Assembly: GCF_013820765.1 (NCBI RefSeq)
Contig: NZ_JABJVM010000010.1
Location: 57,091-121,090, forward strand
Length of the DNA stretch: 64,000 nucleotides
Direction of reading: 5' to 3'
DNA from: Paenilisteria rustica
GTDB taxonomy: Bacteria > Bacillota > Bacilli > Lactobacillales > Listeriaceae
A model generated the notes under the pieces. That model had not been told where the DNA came from, did no database searches, and saw nothing but the letters and a program-made list of their open reading frames with translations. Below are positions 1 to 9,013 of the stretch, piece by piece (within the stretch, counting starts at the first letter, position 1; the number at the start of each line of letters is the position of its first letter). The translations under genes and the position numbers were made by a program.

Positions 1-1
1 A

Positions 2-214
2 GGTCAAAAACCGGGCAAAATTCCAGAGATAAATCCAGGCGAAACACCAGACAGAATTTCAGTCTCAAGTAGCAGTGATAAAGAGGTAACGCAACGACCA
101 ACAACAATGGAAGACAGTAAGCTACCAGCGACAGGCGATAATAATACGGAGTCAATTATATTTGTCATGATGGGCGCATTCTTATTAGCTGGCTGGCTAA
201 GATTAAAAAGGTGA
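2..214 (+). CDS. C-terminal end of an LPXTG surface protein (partial)
   Basis: The reading frame enters from the left edge and stops at 212-214. It encodes the last 70 residues of a wall-anchored protein. A hydrophilic Pro/Ser/Thr-rich stretch is followed by the sorting motif LPATG (122-136), a hydrophobic segment (IIFVMMGAFLLAGW) and a basic tail (RLKR). Sortase A would cut between Thr and Gly and link the protein to peptidoglycan. The functional N-terminal part lies outside the window, so no ligand or activity can be given. Confidence 0.9.
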   Translation, partial: GQKPGKIPEINPGETPDRISVSSSSDKEVTQRPTTMEDSKLPATGDNNTESIIFVMMGAFLLAGWLRLKR

Positions 215-245
215 ATTTTTTGGTGTTCTCGAATGAAATGAGTTA

Positions 246-285
246 CAGAGTCAATATAGATGAGAGCAAAACGAGCATGTAATCC
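246..285 (+). repeat. Copy A of a dispersed ~48-bp intergenic repeat
   Basis: This diverged copy shares cAGAGtCAATATaGATGAGAGC and aAaCGAGCATGTAA with the better copies at 51275-51322 and 54597-54644. It lies in the 400-bp gap behind the LPXTG gene; apart from the terminator at 392-446 nothing else is recognised in that gap. Confidence 0.55.
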
Positions 286-391
286 CTATCGACTGTTCAA
301 AAGAGCCCCAACGCGTCTACGAATTTATGATGAAACGCGCCTTCGGATACAGTAGTGGGGAGTAAAATGTGAATATCTTATGCCGAGTAAT

Positions 392-446
392 AAAAAAAGC
401 ACTGCAATCCATTGTGTCACAATAGGTGTGCAGTGCTTTTTTTATT
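392..446. terminator. Bidirectional rho-independent terminator
   Basis: A-rich arm AAAAAAAGCACTGCA is complementary to TGCAGTGCTTTTTTT across a ~25-nt loop. The A and T tracts let it end both the LPXTG gene (+) and the LRR gene (-) that converge here. Confidence 0.85.
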
Positions 447-614
447 TTAAATTTAGCGATAGTAGGATTTTGATAGGCCGCCTGATTTTAAATGGCAGTC
501 TAGTAGCAGGAAAATTTGGTACATGACTAGAAGGTTCCTGTGCTATTACCTATAGCTACAAGTCACGTCACCAGTTGTTATTTTTTGCGGGAACTTTTCT
601 ATGTCGTCTTTCCC

Positions 615-3600
615 TTATTGCACGATCGTTTCCACAAAGGCAGCATGATAGATTTGTTCTCCGCTATCCACGGTAATCTTATCTCCTTTATTCAAGCGAA
701 CTAATTGGCCATTGGCATCCAAGTTAAACCGGCTGTAGATTTTGAAACGGCCATCGGGGTCGATTTGTCCGGCACCGGCGCTTCGTGGTGTGATTACGCG
801 TTGGGGAATACCGTTGACAATCAGTCGTAAAGTTTGGGAGCCTGGTAAGGTTTGTCCTGTGATGTAGTCCGCACGTGCTTGCACCGGATCGACTGTCGTT
901 GGACGGCTATACTCTTTGACCACTTGTCTCGTAATGAAATGCTCCGGCGTATCTGCCCCATAGTCTACTTGGATTGTATCTCCAGATCTAATAGAGAACA
1001 TTGCTGCACCGTTGCTCATCAAGACTTTACGTACAGGTACGGAGTAGTAGCCGTCCGCATCGGTATCTACTTCACGTTGCATGACGCCATTTATTAAGAC
1101 GCGCGCATGCGATCGACCATCGATTATGCGCCCGCTAATAGCTTGTATCCCCACGGTCACTTTGTTTAATTGCGGTGCGACACCATCGACAATTAGCGCA
1201 AGGACAGGTGTACCTTTGGTGCCGGTTGGATCACTAACTGTTACGACATACGGCGTATCTACAGCATGCATGCCTATTTGTATCGCAAAAGTACCCGTCT
1301 CATCGGCTACTGCTTCATAGGTTTTCCCCGCGATGTCGACTTGAATAGTATAGCCGGGACTTGTTTTCCCGTGTAGTGTATCTTGTAAGACCGATACAGG
1401 CGACAAAGTTGGAGGTTTAGGAATGTCCAACACGCGAACCTTGGTCTGCACTTTATACCCAGGAACCACTTCACTCGTCAGCGTCGTGACCCCACCTTTC
1501 GTTGCTTCAACAGGGATTGTAGTCAAGGTTGGTTTCGTAATGGTTAGAATCGCTGGACTACTTGTCACCGTATTGCTGTAATTACTGAAAGGAACGTCTG
1601 GCCCCAAGTAACCCGGCGAAACGGGAACTAATGGCAGGCCATTGTAGGTCCATGTCATCGGTAAGACTATACTTTCTCCAATCGCTAGCTCCGTTGTTTC
1701 TGTTGGTAATTGGGCAGCGTATTGATTGGGTTTCCCAGAAATATAATTACCATCCAAAATCACTTCTTGTAACGAGGGTAACGCTTGAAGCGAATCGACG
1801 TTTGTAAGCCAATTATTCGTAAGATCCAAGTACGTCAAATGCTTTAATGGCGCTAAGAAACTGGTATCTTGTATCCTCTGCTCTTGGAGGCGGAGGGATT
1901 CTAAGTGGGATAAGGTTGAAATAGGACTAAGATCCAATTTTTTAATTGTATAGTACAGCGATAGTGACTTTAATAAGGATAAATTCTGTAACGCCGAGAT
2001 ATCAGTTAGTGCACGATTATCGTAGTCCTTGCCCCCTAACTCTAGCTTTTCTAGTGCCGTATTCTTGGATAGGAAATTCAAGTCTATCAATCGGGGAGCG
2101 CTTAAAGTTAGTTCCCTTAATTTAGGGAGGGACGAGAAAGATGGATAAGAATCGTAATTTAATATTTTTAACGACAAAATCTCTAGATGATGTAATTGAA
2201 GGATACGTTCTATGTCTGCGGACTTAGCGACGGAACCTGAAAATTCTCGTAAATTAACCGCATATTCTAGACCAGTAAAATCCTCAATGTAAGGGCTAGA
2301 GGCCTTTAACGTGGTGAGGGAAGCCATCATCGATCTGGTTATAGGCGTCTTGCGCTCCAAATGCAAAGTATCCGTGATAAGATTGCGTAGGTTAGTGTTC
2401 GGTATTGTTACAATAATATCGACAATAGCCGCATGTACAGGTTTACCTTCGGTGCCGGTTGGATCACTAATTGTTACGACATACGGCGTATCTACAGCAT
2501 GCATGCCTATTTGTATCGCAAAAGCACCCGTCTCATCGGCTACTGCTTTATAGGTTTTCCCCGCGATGTCGACTCGAATAGTATAGCCGGGACTTGTTTT
2601 CCCATTTAGTGTATCTTGTAAGTCCGATACAGGCGACAAAGTTGGAGGTTTAGGAATATCCAACACGCGAACCTTGGTCTGCACTTTATACCCAGGAACC
2701 ACTTCACTCGTCAACGTCGTGACTCCCTCTTTTGTTGCTTCAACAGGGATTGTAGTCAAGGTTGGTTTCGTAATGGTTAGAATCGCTGGACTACTTGTCA
2801 CCGTATTGCTGTAACTTCGGAAAGGAACGGATAACGGAAAGTGACCCTGGTAATCGGGACCTACTGGCACGCCATTGTAGGTCCATGTCATCGGTAAGAC
2901 TATACTTTCTCCAATCGCTAGCTCCGTTGTTTCTGTTGGTAATTGGGCAGCGTATTGATTGGGTTTCCCAAAAATATAATTACCATCCAAAATCACTTCT
3001 TGTAACGAGGGTAACGCTTGAAGCGAATCGACGTTTGTAAGCCAATTATTCGTAAGATCCAAGTACGTCAAATGCTTTAATGGCGCTAAGAAACTGGCAT
3101 CTTGTATCCTCTGCTCTTGGAGGCGGAGGGATTCTAAGTGGGACAAGGTTGAAATAGGACTAAGATCCAACGGTTCCCTTGTAAAGTACAGCGCTAGATA
3201 CTTTAATAAGGGCAGATTCTGTAACGCTGAGATATCGGTTAATGAATAGTTATCGCTAACCTGGCTCCCTAACTCTAGCTTTTCTAGTGCCGTATTCTTG
3301 GATAAAAAGTTCAAGTCTCTCATTCCGGCATCCCCCACAGTAAGTTCCCGTAATTTGGGGAGGGACGAGAAGGATGGATAACGCTCTTCTGAATATATTT
3401 GCGTGCCTAACGACAAAATCTCTAGATGATGTAATTGAAGGATACGTTCTAGGTTTTCGGATCTAAAGTCATTGCCCGATATAAATTCTCGTAAATTAAC
3501 CGCATATTCTAGACCAGTAGTATCCTCAATGTAAAAGCGAGAGGTATCTAACGTGGTGAGGGATGCCATCATTGATTGGGTCACAGACGTCCCACGCTCC

Positions 3601-4157
3601 AAATGTAAAGTATCCGTGATGCTATTGTGTAGCTCTGAATCTTTTATCGTTACAATAGGATCTGTTTCCAATGACTTTTCTGTTTTTGGTTCGGTAGCTG
3701 GTGTTGCTGATTTATCTGTTTGGCGTGGTGCTTCTACGCTTGTTTCTACCTCTACGTTCGCTGCTTCCTCTGTTAGTGGTGCCATGTCTTTCGGTGTTGC
3801 TGATTTATCTGTTTGGCGTGGTGTTTCTACGCTTGTTTCTACCTCTACGTTCGCTGCTTCCTCTGTTAGTGGTGCCACGTCTTGCGGTGTTGTTGATTTA
3901 TCTGTTTGGTGTGGTGTTTCTACGCTTGTTTCTACCTCTACGTTCGCTGCTTCCTCTGTTAGTGGTGCCATGTCTTTCGGTGTTGTTGATTTATCTGTTT
4001 GGCGTGGTGTTTCTACGCTTGTTTCTACCCCTACGTTCGCTACTTCCTCTGTTAGTGGTGCCACGTCTTTCGGTGCTGCTGTTTCTTCCGATGCCCACGT
4101 CATACTCGGGATAATTAACGCCATGATGAGGACCGTTATGCCTAGTTTCTTTTTCAT
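615..4157 (-). CDS. Secreted internalin-like LRR protein with duplicated LRR/Ig-like modules
   Basis: The 1,180-residue protein starts with a Sec signal peptide (MKKKLGITVLIMALI.. to TWAS). It continues with four 31-residue TPKDxAPLTEEAANVEVETS-type repeats (residues 28-151). Two consecutive ~411-residue modules follow. Each has an internalin-like cap (DTLHLERxT..MMASLTTL, TGLEYAVNLRE), several LRRs ending in LTYLDLTNNWLTN, and Ig-like sandwich domains. C-terminal Ig-like repeats end in VETIVQ without an LPXTG motif, GW repeats or membrane anchor, so it should be released or held non-covalently. The start is backed by AAGGAGAG eight bases upstream. Internalin-family proteins often bind host or surface ligands; the ligand here is unknown. 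Single gene facing its left neighbour. Confidence 0.85.
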   Translation of the reverse strand: MKKKLGITVLIMALIIPSMTWASEETAAPKDVAPLTEEVANVGVETSVETPRQTDKSTTPKDMAPLTEEAANVEVETSVETPHQTDKSTTPQDVAPLTEEAANVEVETSVETPRQTDKSATPKDMAPLTEEAANVEVETSVEAPRQTDKSATPATEPKTEKSLETDPIVTIKDSELHNSITDTLHLERGTSVTQSMMASLTTLDTSRFYIEDTTGLEYAVNLREFISGNDFRSENLERILQLHHLEILSLGTQIYSEERYPSFSSLPKLRELTVGDAGMRDLNFLSKNTALEKLELGSQVSDNYSLTDISALQNLPLLKYLALYFTREPLDLSPISTLSHLESLRLQEQRIQDASFLAPLKHLTYLDLTNNWLTNVDSLQALPSLQEVILDGNYIFGKPNQYAAQLPTETTELAIGESIVLPMTWTYNGVPVGPDYQGHFPLSVPFRSYSNTVTSSPAILTITKPTLTTIPVEATKEGVTTLTSEVVPGYKVQTKVRVLDIPKPPTLSPVSDLQDTLNGKTSPGYTIRVDIAGKTYKAVADETGAFAIQIGMHAVDTPYVVTISDPTGTEGKPVHAAIVDIIVTIPNTNLRNLITDTLHLERKTPITRSMMASLTTLKASSPYIEDFTGLEYAVNLREFSGSVAKSADIERILQLHHLEILSLKILNYDSYPSFSSLPKLRELTLSAPRLIDLNFLSKNTALEKLELGGKDYDNRALTDISALQNLSLLKSLSLYYTIKKLDLSPISTLSHLESLRLQEQRIQDTSFLAPLKHLTYLDLTNNWLTNVDSLQALPSLQEVILDGNYISGKPNQYAAQLPTETTELAIGESIVLPMTWTYNGLPLVPVSPGYLGPDVPFSNYSNTVTSSPAILTITKPTLTTIPVEATKGGVTTLTSEVVPGYKVQTKVRVLDIPKPPTLSPVSVLQDTLHGKTSPGYTIQVDIAGKTYEAVADETGTFAIQIGMHAVDTPYVVTVSDPTGTKGTPVLALIVDGVAPQLNKVTVGIQAISGRIIDGRSHARVLINGVMQREVDTDADGYYSVPVRKVLMSNGAAMFSIRSGDTIQVDYGADTPEHFITRQVVKEYSRPTTVDPVQARADYITGQTLPGSQTLRLIVNGIPQRVITPRSAGAGQIDPDGRFKIYSRFNLDANGQLVRLNKGDKITVDSGEQIYHAAFVETIVQ
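1200..3665 (-). repeat. 1,233-bp intragenic tandem duplication
   Basis: Segment ~1200-2432 recurs at ~2433-3665 with an offset of exactly 1,233 bp (411 codons). For example, the CACGCGAACCTTGGTCTGCA stretch at 1431 recurs at 2664. Long parts are nearly identical at DNA level, while the first LRRs of each copy have diverged. This points to recent duplication or ongoing gene conversion. Confidence 0.85.
3705..4076 (-). repeat. Four tandem 93-bp repeats
   Basis: The N-terminal region of the LRR protein contains four in-frame 93-bp (31-codon) units, nearly identical in DNA and rich in Thr, Glu, Pro and Val. It is probably a spacer and is prone to copy-number change. Confidence 0.9.
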
Positions 4158-4898
4158 CTTTTTCTCTCCTTATTACCCTTTTTACCCTTTGAACCAATTT
4201 CATAATTCAAAAGCGTTGCCGCACAATGACTTTCAGAACGTCAAAAAATGCTACCTCCCCATGCCACTCATTTAAATACCAAAAAATAACTACTATCAGG
4301 TTTTCAAATCTCCTTGCCTGCGCTATTCTGAAATAAAATGGATTATTATTCCTACGAAAACAAAAGCGGAGTTATGAAATTGATTCCTTTATTTGTCTTC
4401 TGTCGTGAATTTTTGCCGGTGAAGTCTTGTTCTAGAATAGTCAAAAACAGAAGATTCCTTATGTTGCTATTTAGCTAGAGGCCATGTTTCAAACGCTTAG
4501 CTTTTCTATCTCTATAATGCCCACCTCTCTTTTAGTATGTGTTGCGTGTGATTGCTCTTTTTTATCTGTTATTCTCGTGTCGTTGATGATACTTCTGTCC
4601 TTTTTGTAAAGTACACTAAATGAGTAGTATAGCATTTTGTCAGCGTATTTTTAGAGACAGGTCCCCGTTTTTAGTGTGATTGTGTGAAGAATATGTGAAG
4701 AGTAGACTCAGAGTATCGACAGAATGAGTTCTTGGTTTGTTTGAAGCAAGATTCACGACTTGGCGCAAAAAGGAGATATGTGATAGCTTGATTGTCTTTG
4801 TATATTGTAGGATAGATGTACTAATCAATTATAAAATCAATTAATAATATGATTCTAAAGTATATCGTGATATAATCTAAATGAGGAGGGTGATTCAA
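4158..4898. other. 741-bp AT-rich divergent intergenic region
   Basis: The gap separates the leftward LRR gene from the rightward toxin-antitoxin operon. It must hold both promoters, but only the antitoxin one is recognisable. No PrfA-box palindrome, RNA gene or credible coding frame was seen. Confidence 0.6.
4848..4876 (+). promoter_or_regulatory. Promoter of the Phd/RelE operon
   Basis: An extended -10, TGATATAAT (TATAAT at 4871-4876), lies 28 bp before the antitoxin ATG. The -35 is poor, as is common with an extended -10. The leader would be only about 16 nt. Antitoxins of this family usually repress their own promoter. Confidence 0.6.
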
Positions 4899-5219
4899 AT
4901 GATGTTTGTAGAACCGTCATTAAAACCAAGCCAGCTTGTTAGTACGAGTGAGGTTAACAAAGAATTTAGTAAGATTAAGAAACAAGCGCGAAACAATCCC
5001 ATTTTTGTATCGAATAAGAATCAAATTGACACGGTGATTTTAAGTTATGATGATTATTTAGCTATGTACAACTTAGCATTGGAGGCACAAGAAATGGAAT
5101 ATTATAAACAGGCAGAAGTCGAGCTACAAGCAATCCAAAATGGGGCGAGTGAAACAGTAGCGCTAGATTTATCTGGAATAGAGGATGATGGAACGCCCGA
5201 TGCGGAGCTTTTTGAATGA
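4899..5219 (+). CDS. Phd/YefM-type antitoxin
   Basis: About 106 residues. The N-terminal half has the Phd/YefM DNA-binding fold pattern (LVSTSEVNKEFSKIKKQARNN, then PIFVSNKNQIDTVILSYDDYLAM). The C-terminal acidic tail would wrap the toxin. The ATG at 4899 is chosen because GGAGG (4885-4889) sits nine bases before it; the ATG at 4881 is upstream of that ribosome-binding site. The stop overlaps the toxin start as ATGA, the normal coupled order of antitoxin then toxin. It probably neutralises the toxin and represses the operon. Confidence 0.85.
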   Translation: MMFVEPSLKPSQLVSTSEVNKEFSKIKKQARNNPIFVSNKNQIDTVILSYDDYLAMYNLALEAQEMEYYKQAEVELQAIQNGASETVALDLSGIEDDGTPDAELFE

Positions 5220-5539
5220 GTTACGACATTGAATTAACCAACTTGGCGGCGAAACAGCTTAAGAAAATGGATGGTTCGGTGAAACAAATGCTTTTAAAAG
5301 GTATCAAGCGATTGGCGGAACGTGGTGATACGATTGGTAAGCCGCTGGGCGGAGAGCTTGCGGGATGTCGTGAGTTGAAATTTCGCTCGGACGGTCTGCG
5401 TCTCATTTATACGATTGATCAAGGGCGGATTGTGATTACGATTTTAACGATGGCGAAGCGGGGAGACGATGTCGTTTTTCAGATGGCCTTGAATGAGTTG
5501 AAGAAAGAAATCGCCGCGGCATGGAGTTCCTCGCGATAA
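5216..5539 (+). CDS. RelE/ParE-superfamily toxin
   Basis: The 107-residue protein has the RelE-fold pattern: N-terminal helices (LTNLAAKQLKKMDGSVKQMLLKGIKRLAE), a central GELAGCRELKFRSDGLRLIYTI strand segment and a final VITILTMAKRGDDVVFQMA strand-helix. Basic and Arg/Tyr residues in the sheet match mRNA-cleaving RelE members. Whether it cleaves mRNA (RelE) or inhibits gyrase (ParE) cannot be decided from sequence. Translation is coupled to the antitoxin by a 4-bp overlap. Confidence 0.83.
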   Translation: MSYDIELTNLAAKQLKKMDGSVKQMLLKGIKRLAERGDTIGKPLGGELAGCRELKFRSDGLRLIYTIDQGRIVITILTMAKRGDDVVFQMALNELKKEIAAAWSSSR

Positions 5540-5544
5540 TGTAC

Positions 5545-5550
5545 TATAAT
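5545..5550 (+). promoter_or_regulatory. -10 element upstream of the PhnA-like gene
   Basis: TATAAT at 5545-5550 lies 32 bp before the ATG at 5583, just past the toxin stop. No convincing -35 is visible, so the gene may also be reached by read-through. Confidence 0.45.
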
Positions 5551-5582
5551 AGAAGTATTAAATCGAATGGAGGAACTAAAAT

Positions 5583-5921
5583 ATGGCTGATTTGCCAAAA
5601 TGCCCAGAATGTAATTCAGAATACACGTACGAAGATAGAGGTCTATTTATTTGTCCAGAATGTGGTCATGAATGGTCTGCTGACGCGGCCGAAGTAAGTG
5701 ATGACGTGAAGGTTGTCCGCGATTCTAATGGTAATGTTTTAACAGATGGCGATTCTATCACGGTGATTAAGGACTTGAAAGTAAAAGGAAGTTCATCCGT
5801 GGTCAAAATCGGAACCAAAGTAAAAAACATTCGTTTAGTAGACGGCGATCACGATATCGACTGCAAAATCGATGGTTTTGGGCCAATGAAATTAAAATCA
5901 GAGTTTGTTAAGAAACTTTGA
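5583..5921 (+). CDS. PhnA/YjdM-family zinc-ribbon protein
   Basis: 112 residues, the usual family length. An N-terminal zinc ribbon ([21 protein letters not shown], two CxxC pairs) is followed by a compact beta domain with the family pattern [28 protein letters not shown] and a C-terminal [10 protein letters not shown]. The name comes from a historical link to phosphonate operons; the biochemical role of the family is not established, and no phosphonate genes are nearby. The start follows GGAGG at proper spacing. Likely monocistronic, closed by the terminator at 5933. Confidence 0.88.
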   Translation: MADLPKCPECNSEYTYEDRGLFICPECGHEWSADAAEVSDDVKVVRDSNGNVLTDGDSITVIKDLKVKGSSSVVKIGTKVKNIRLVDGDHDIDCKIDGFGPMKLKSEFVKKL

Positions 5922-5932
5922 TTTGAGTGAGG

Positions 5933-5966
5933 GACGCTTGCTTATTTTGGCAGGCGTCTTTATTTT
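5933..5966 (+). terminator. Rho-independent terminator after the PhnA-like gene
   Basis: GACGC-t-TGC and GCA-g-GCGTC form a stem followed by TTTATTTT. Confidence 0.75.
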
Positions 5967-5980
5967 GAAAGGGTGATAAA

Positions 5981-6169
5981 ATGAGATATATTAAATCACA
6001 AATGAAACAATTGGTGAGAGAAGATGTGCGCTTGCAGCAGAAACTGAAACAATTGATGACGGAGCATGATTTGGAGAAGAGTTTTGCTTTGAAGGCGTTG
6101 TATCATGCGGAAGTTGCGGATAGCGGGAAGTACATGGAAGCGTATCGCGAACTCGATGATTTGAAATAA
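5981..6169 (+). CDS. Small helical protein of unknown function
   Basis: A 62-residue, charged, entirely helical-looking protein (QMKQLVREDVRLQQKLKQLMTEHDLEKSFALKALYHAEVAD). It has no membrane segment and no cysteine. An AAAGGGTGAT ribosome-binding site six bases upstream and a terminator right after the stop support it as a real gene. No family was recognised. Confidence 0.65.
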   Translation: MRYIKSQMKQLVREDVRLQQKLKQLMTEHDLEKSFALKALYHAEVADSGKYMEAYRELDDLK

Positions 6170-6178
6170 TTTAGTTGG

Positions 6179-6206
6179 CCCGATTCTACCGCAGAGTCGG
6201 GTTTTT
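6179..6206 (+). terminator. Rho-independent terminator
   Basis: CCCGATTC pairs with GAGTCGGG (one G-U) around TACCGCA, followed by TTTTTAG. Confidence 0.8.
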
Positions 6207-6288
6207 AGTAAAATAAATAAAAAAAGTTAGCTATTTTACCGTTTTGTCTGGCGATTTTTTTACTTTAGCTCTATAATAAGGCTATTAA

Positions 6289-7299
<1,011 letters not shown>

Positions 7300-7311
7300 A
7301 GAGAGGAAATT

Positions 7312-7352
7312 CCGATGAGATCAGGCATTCCGCTGGTTTTATCGGCTTTTTT
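7312..7352 (+). terminator. Rho-independent terminator after the LacI-type regulator
   Basis: CCGATGAGATCAG pairs with CTGGTTTTATCGG (13 bp with G-U pairs) around GCATTCCG, followed by CTTTTTTG. Confidence 0.72.
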
Positions 7353-7383
7353 GTCGTTTTTAGTAAACAAAAGGTAAAAATCA

Positions 7384-7412
7384 TTGACTTTTAACTAAAA
7401 ACTTGTTATTCT
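7384..7412 (+). promoter_or_regulatory. SigA-type promoter of the galactoside operon
   Basis: TTGACT (7384-7389), a 17-bp spacer and TATTCT (7107 family consensus five of six; positions 7407-7412). Transcription would begin near 7419, about 66 bp before the binding-protein ATG, with the cre-like box just downstream. Confidence 0.7.
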
Positions 7413-7452
7413 GTTGGAGAAGTACATTAAATCTTTTCACAAACTAACGAAA

Positions 7453-7466
7453 TGTTAGCGATTACA
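7453..7466 (+). promoter_or_regulatory. cre-like operator (CcpA or the local LacI-type regulator)
   Basis: TGTTAGCGATTACA fits the degenerate Bacillus cre pattern TGWNANCGNTNWCA at every defined position. It lies between the predicted start site and the ribosome-binding site, a roadblock position. LacI-family operators look alike, so it could equally serve the neighbouring regulator. Confidence 0.65.
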
Positions 7467-7484
7467 AAAATGGAGGGGTAAGGA

Positions 7485-8765
7485 ATGAAGAAACGTTTTG
7501 CGATTTTGTTGATGGTCAGTATGGTAGCCATGCTCGCTTTAACAGCTTGTGGGGGCGGTTCCGCGGACAGCATGAATGAGAACAAAAAAGAATTGACGGC
7601 TTGGGCTTGGAATGTGAATGTGAAAGCATTAGAGGAAGCGGCAAAGGAATACGAGAAGGATAATAAGGGGTTCAAGTTGAAAGTTGTCGAAATGAGTAAC
7701 ACGGATGCCTACCAAAAAATCACAACGGGTCTTCAAGCTGGTGGGAAGGGTTTGCCAGATATTTTACTGATTGAAGACGATCAAGTGCAAGGTTACCTAG
7801 AAAATTTCCCGAAAGCTTTTGTTAATTTGTCTGATAAGGGATTTGATGATGAGAAAAGTAAATTCCCAGATTATAAAATTAGTCTTTTAAGTAAAAAAGA
7901 TAAAATCTACGGATTCCCGTTTGATGCTGGTCCGACAGGTGTTTTCTATCGTACGGATATTTTCAAAGAAGCTGGTGTAGATCCTAAAACGATCGAAACG
8001 TGGGATGATTACATCGCAGCAGGTAAAACAATTAAGCAAAAAACAGGTAAAGATATGATCGGTATGGATTATAACAATGATGACGGGCAATATCGCATTA
8101 TGTTGAATACGCTGGGCACGTTCTATTTTGATGATAAAGGAGATATCGCGTTTACATCAGATGAGTCTGTGAAGGCGATGAGTATGATTCAAAAAATCAA
8201 GGATGCAGGCATTTCGAAAAATACGTCTGGTTGGGATCCGTGGGTGAGCGCGCTTGCAAATGGGGAAGTCGTGACAGCGCCGACTGGGGCATGGTTCTCC
8301 GGTTCGTTGATTCAACAAGCGCCTGACTTAGCTGGAAAATGGAGTGTTTTCCCGATTCCGTCTGTTGAAAAAGGTGGAAGTCATGCGGCCAATAATGGCG
8401 GTAGTAATTTCATGATTCCGACAGCGAGTGAGAAGTCGGATGAAGCATACAAGTTCTTGAAATATTTCAGTACTTCCAATGATGTGCAGGAGTTGGCGAT
8501 GAGCGAGGGCGGGCTATTCCCATCCTTGAACACGGTATATGAAACAGATACGTTCAAAAATGCAGGCGATTACTTCACGCAAGATAATATTTGGCAGTTG
8601 TTTGCGGCTCAAATGGACGAAATTAAACCAGCGAATTATACCGGAAATTTCTCAATCGCAAAAGATGAAGCAGTGAAGGCGCAATCGAAAGTTCTAGAGG
8701 GCGGCGATGTGAAAGATGCTCTAGAAGCAGCGAAGAAAAGCTTAGCCAACCGAATCCAACAGTAA
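7485..8765 (+). CDS. ABC sugar transporter, solute-binding lipoprotein
   Basis: 426 residues. A lipoprotein signal peptide ends in the lipobox LTAC (MKKRFAILLMVSMVAMLALTAC), so Cys becomes lipidated on the outer face of the membrane. The mature part has the family 1 carbohydrate-binding layout: TAWAWNVNVKALEEAAKEYE, GLPDILLIEDDQVQGYL, GFPFDAGPTGVFYRTDIFKEAGVDP. It delivers an oligosaccharide to the two permeases downstream. With GH42 and GH36 enzymes in the same operon, alpha- or beta-linked galacto-oligosaccharides are the likely substrate. ATG preceded by GGAGGGGTAAGGA. Confidence 0.92.
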   Translation: MKKRFAILLMVSMVAMLALTACGGGSADSMNENKKELTAWAWNVNVKALEEAAKEYEKDNKGFKLKVVEMSNTDAYQKITTGLQAGGKGLPDILLIEDDQVQGYLENFPKAFVNLSDKGFDDEKSKFPDYKISLLSKKDKIYGFPFDAGPTGVFYRTDIFKEAGVDPKTIETWDDYIAAGKTIKQKTGKDMIGMDYNNDDGQYRIMLNTLGTFYFDDKGDIAFTSDESVKAMSMIQKIKDAGISKNTSGWDPWVSALANGEVVTAPTGAWFSGSLIQQAPDLAGKWSVFPIPSVEKGGSHAANNGGSNFMIPTASEKSDEAYKFLKYFSTSNDVQELAMSEGGLFPSLNTVYETDTFKNAGDYFTQDNIWQLFAAQMDEIKPANYTGNFSIAKDEAVKAQSKVLEGGDVKDALEAAKKSLANRIQQ

Positions 8766-8767
8766 AT

Positions 8768-8942
8768 TCGGTGCGGCGACAAATGCTCATCTCTGTCGTT
8801 AAAGCCTGTGTTCCGATGCTCATGTACACTCCGCTTTGTTGGAATTGTTTAAAATGAAATGAGTCACAAAGCCAATATGCAAAGGAGCAAGGCGAGTTTG
8901 CCGACCATTAAAAGATTTTACAAGCATTTGTCGCCGCACCGA
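8768..8942 (+). repeat. 20-bp perfect inverted repeat with 135-nt loop inside the operon
   Basis: TCGGTGCGGCGACAAATGCT (8768-8787) is exactly complementary to 8923-8942. The loop contains a degraded copy (B, 8865-8901) of the dispersed CAATATGC repeat. There is no T-tract, so it is not a simple terminator. It lies between the binding-protein and permease genes, where such stems commonly raise binding-protein mRNA relative to permease mRNA. Confidence 0.8.
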
Positions 8943-9013
8943 GGTTTAGCGGTTTTATAAACAAAAGGTGGGAGGGGAGTTCTTCTTCATTACCTGATAG
9001 GAGAATGGATACT

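Noticed and set aside
3553..4275. 240-residue open frame opposite the repeats of the LRR gene
   Set aside because: It is an antisense shadow created by four nearly identical 93-bp repeats; no ribosome-binding site and low-complexity product.
4640..4828. 62-residue frame on the minus strand in the gap before the toxin-antitoxin genes
   Set aside because: No ribosome-binding site, coding bias or recognisable features; AT-rich spacer.
4158..4898. PrfA box upstream of the internalin-like gene
   Set aside because: No TTAACA-type palindrome with acceptable match was found.
8768..8942. Reading the inverted repeat in the galactoside operon as a terminator
   Set aside because: No T-tract and a 135-nt loop; the operon genes continue in the same direction.
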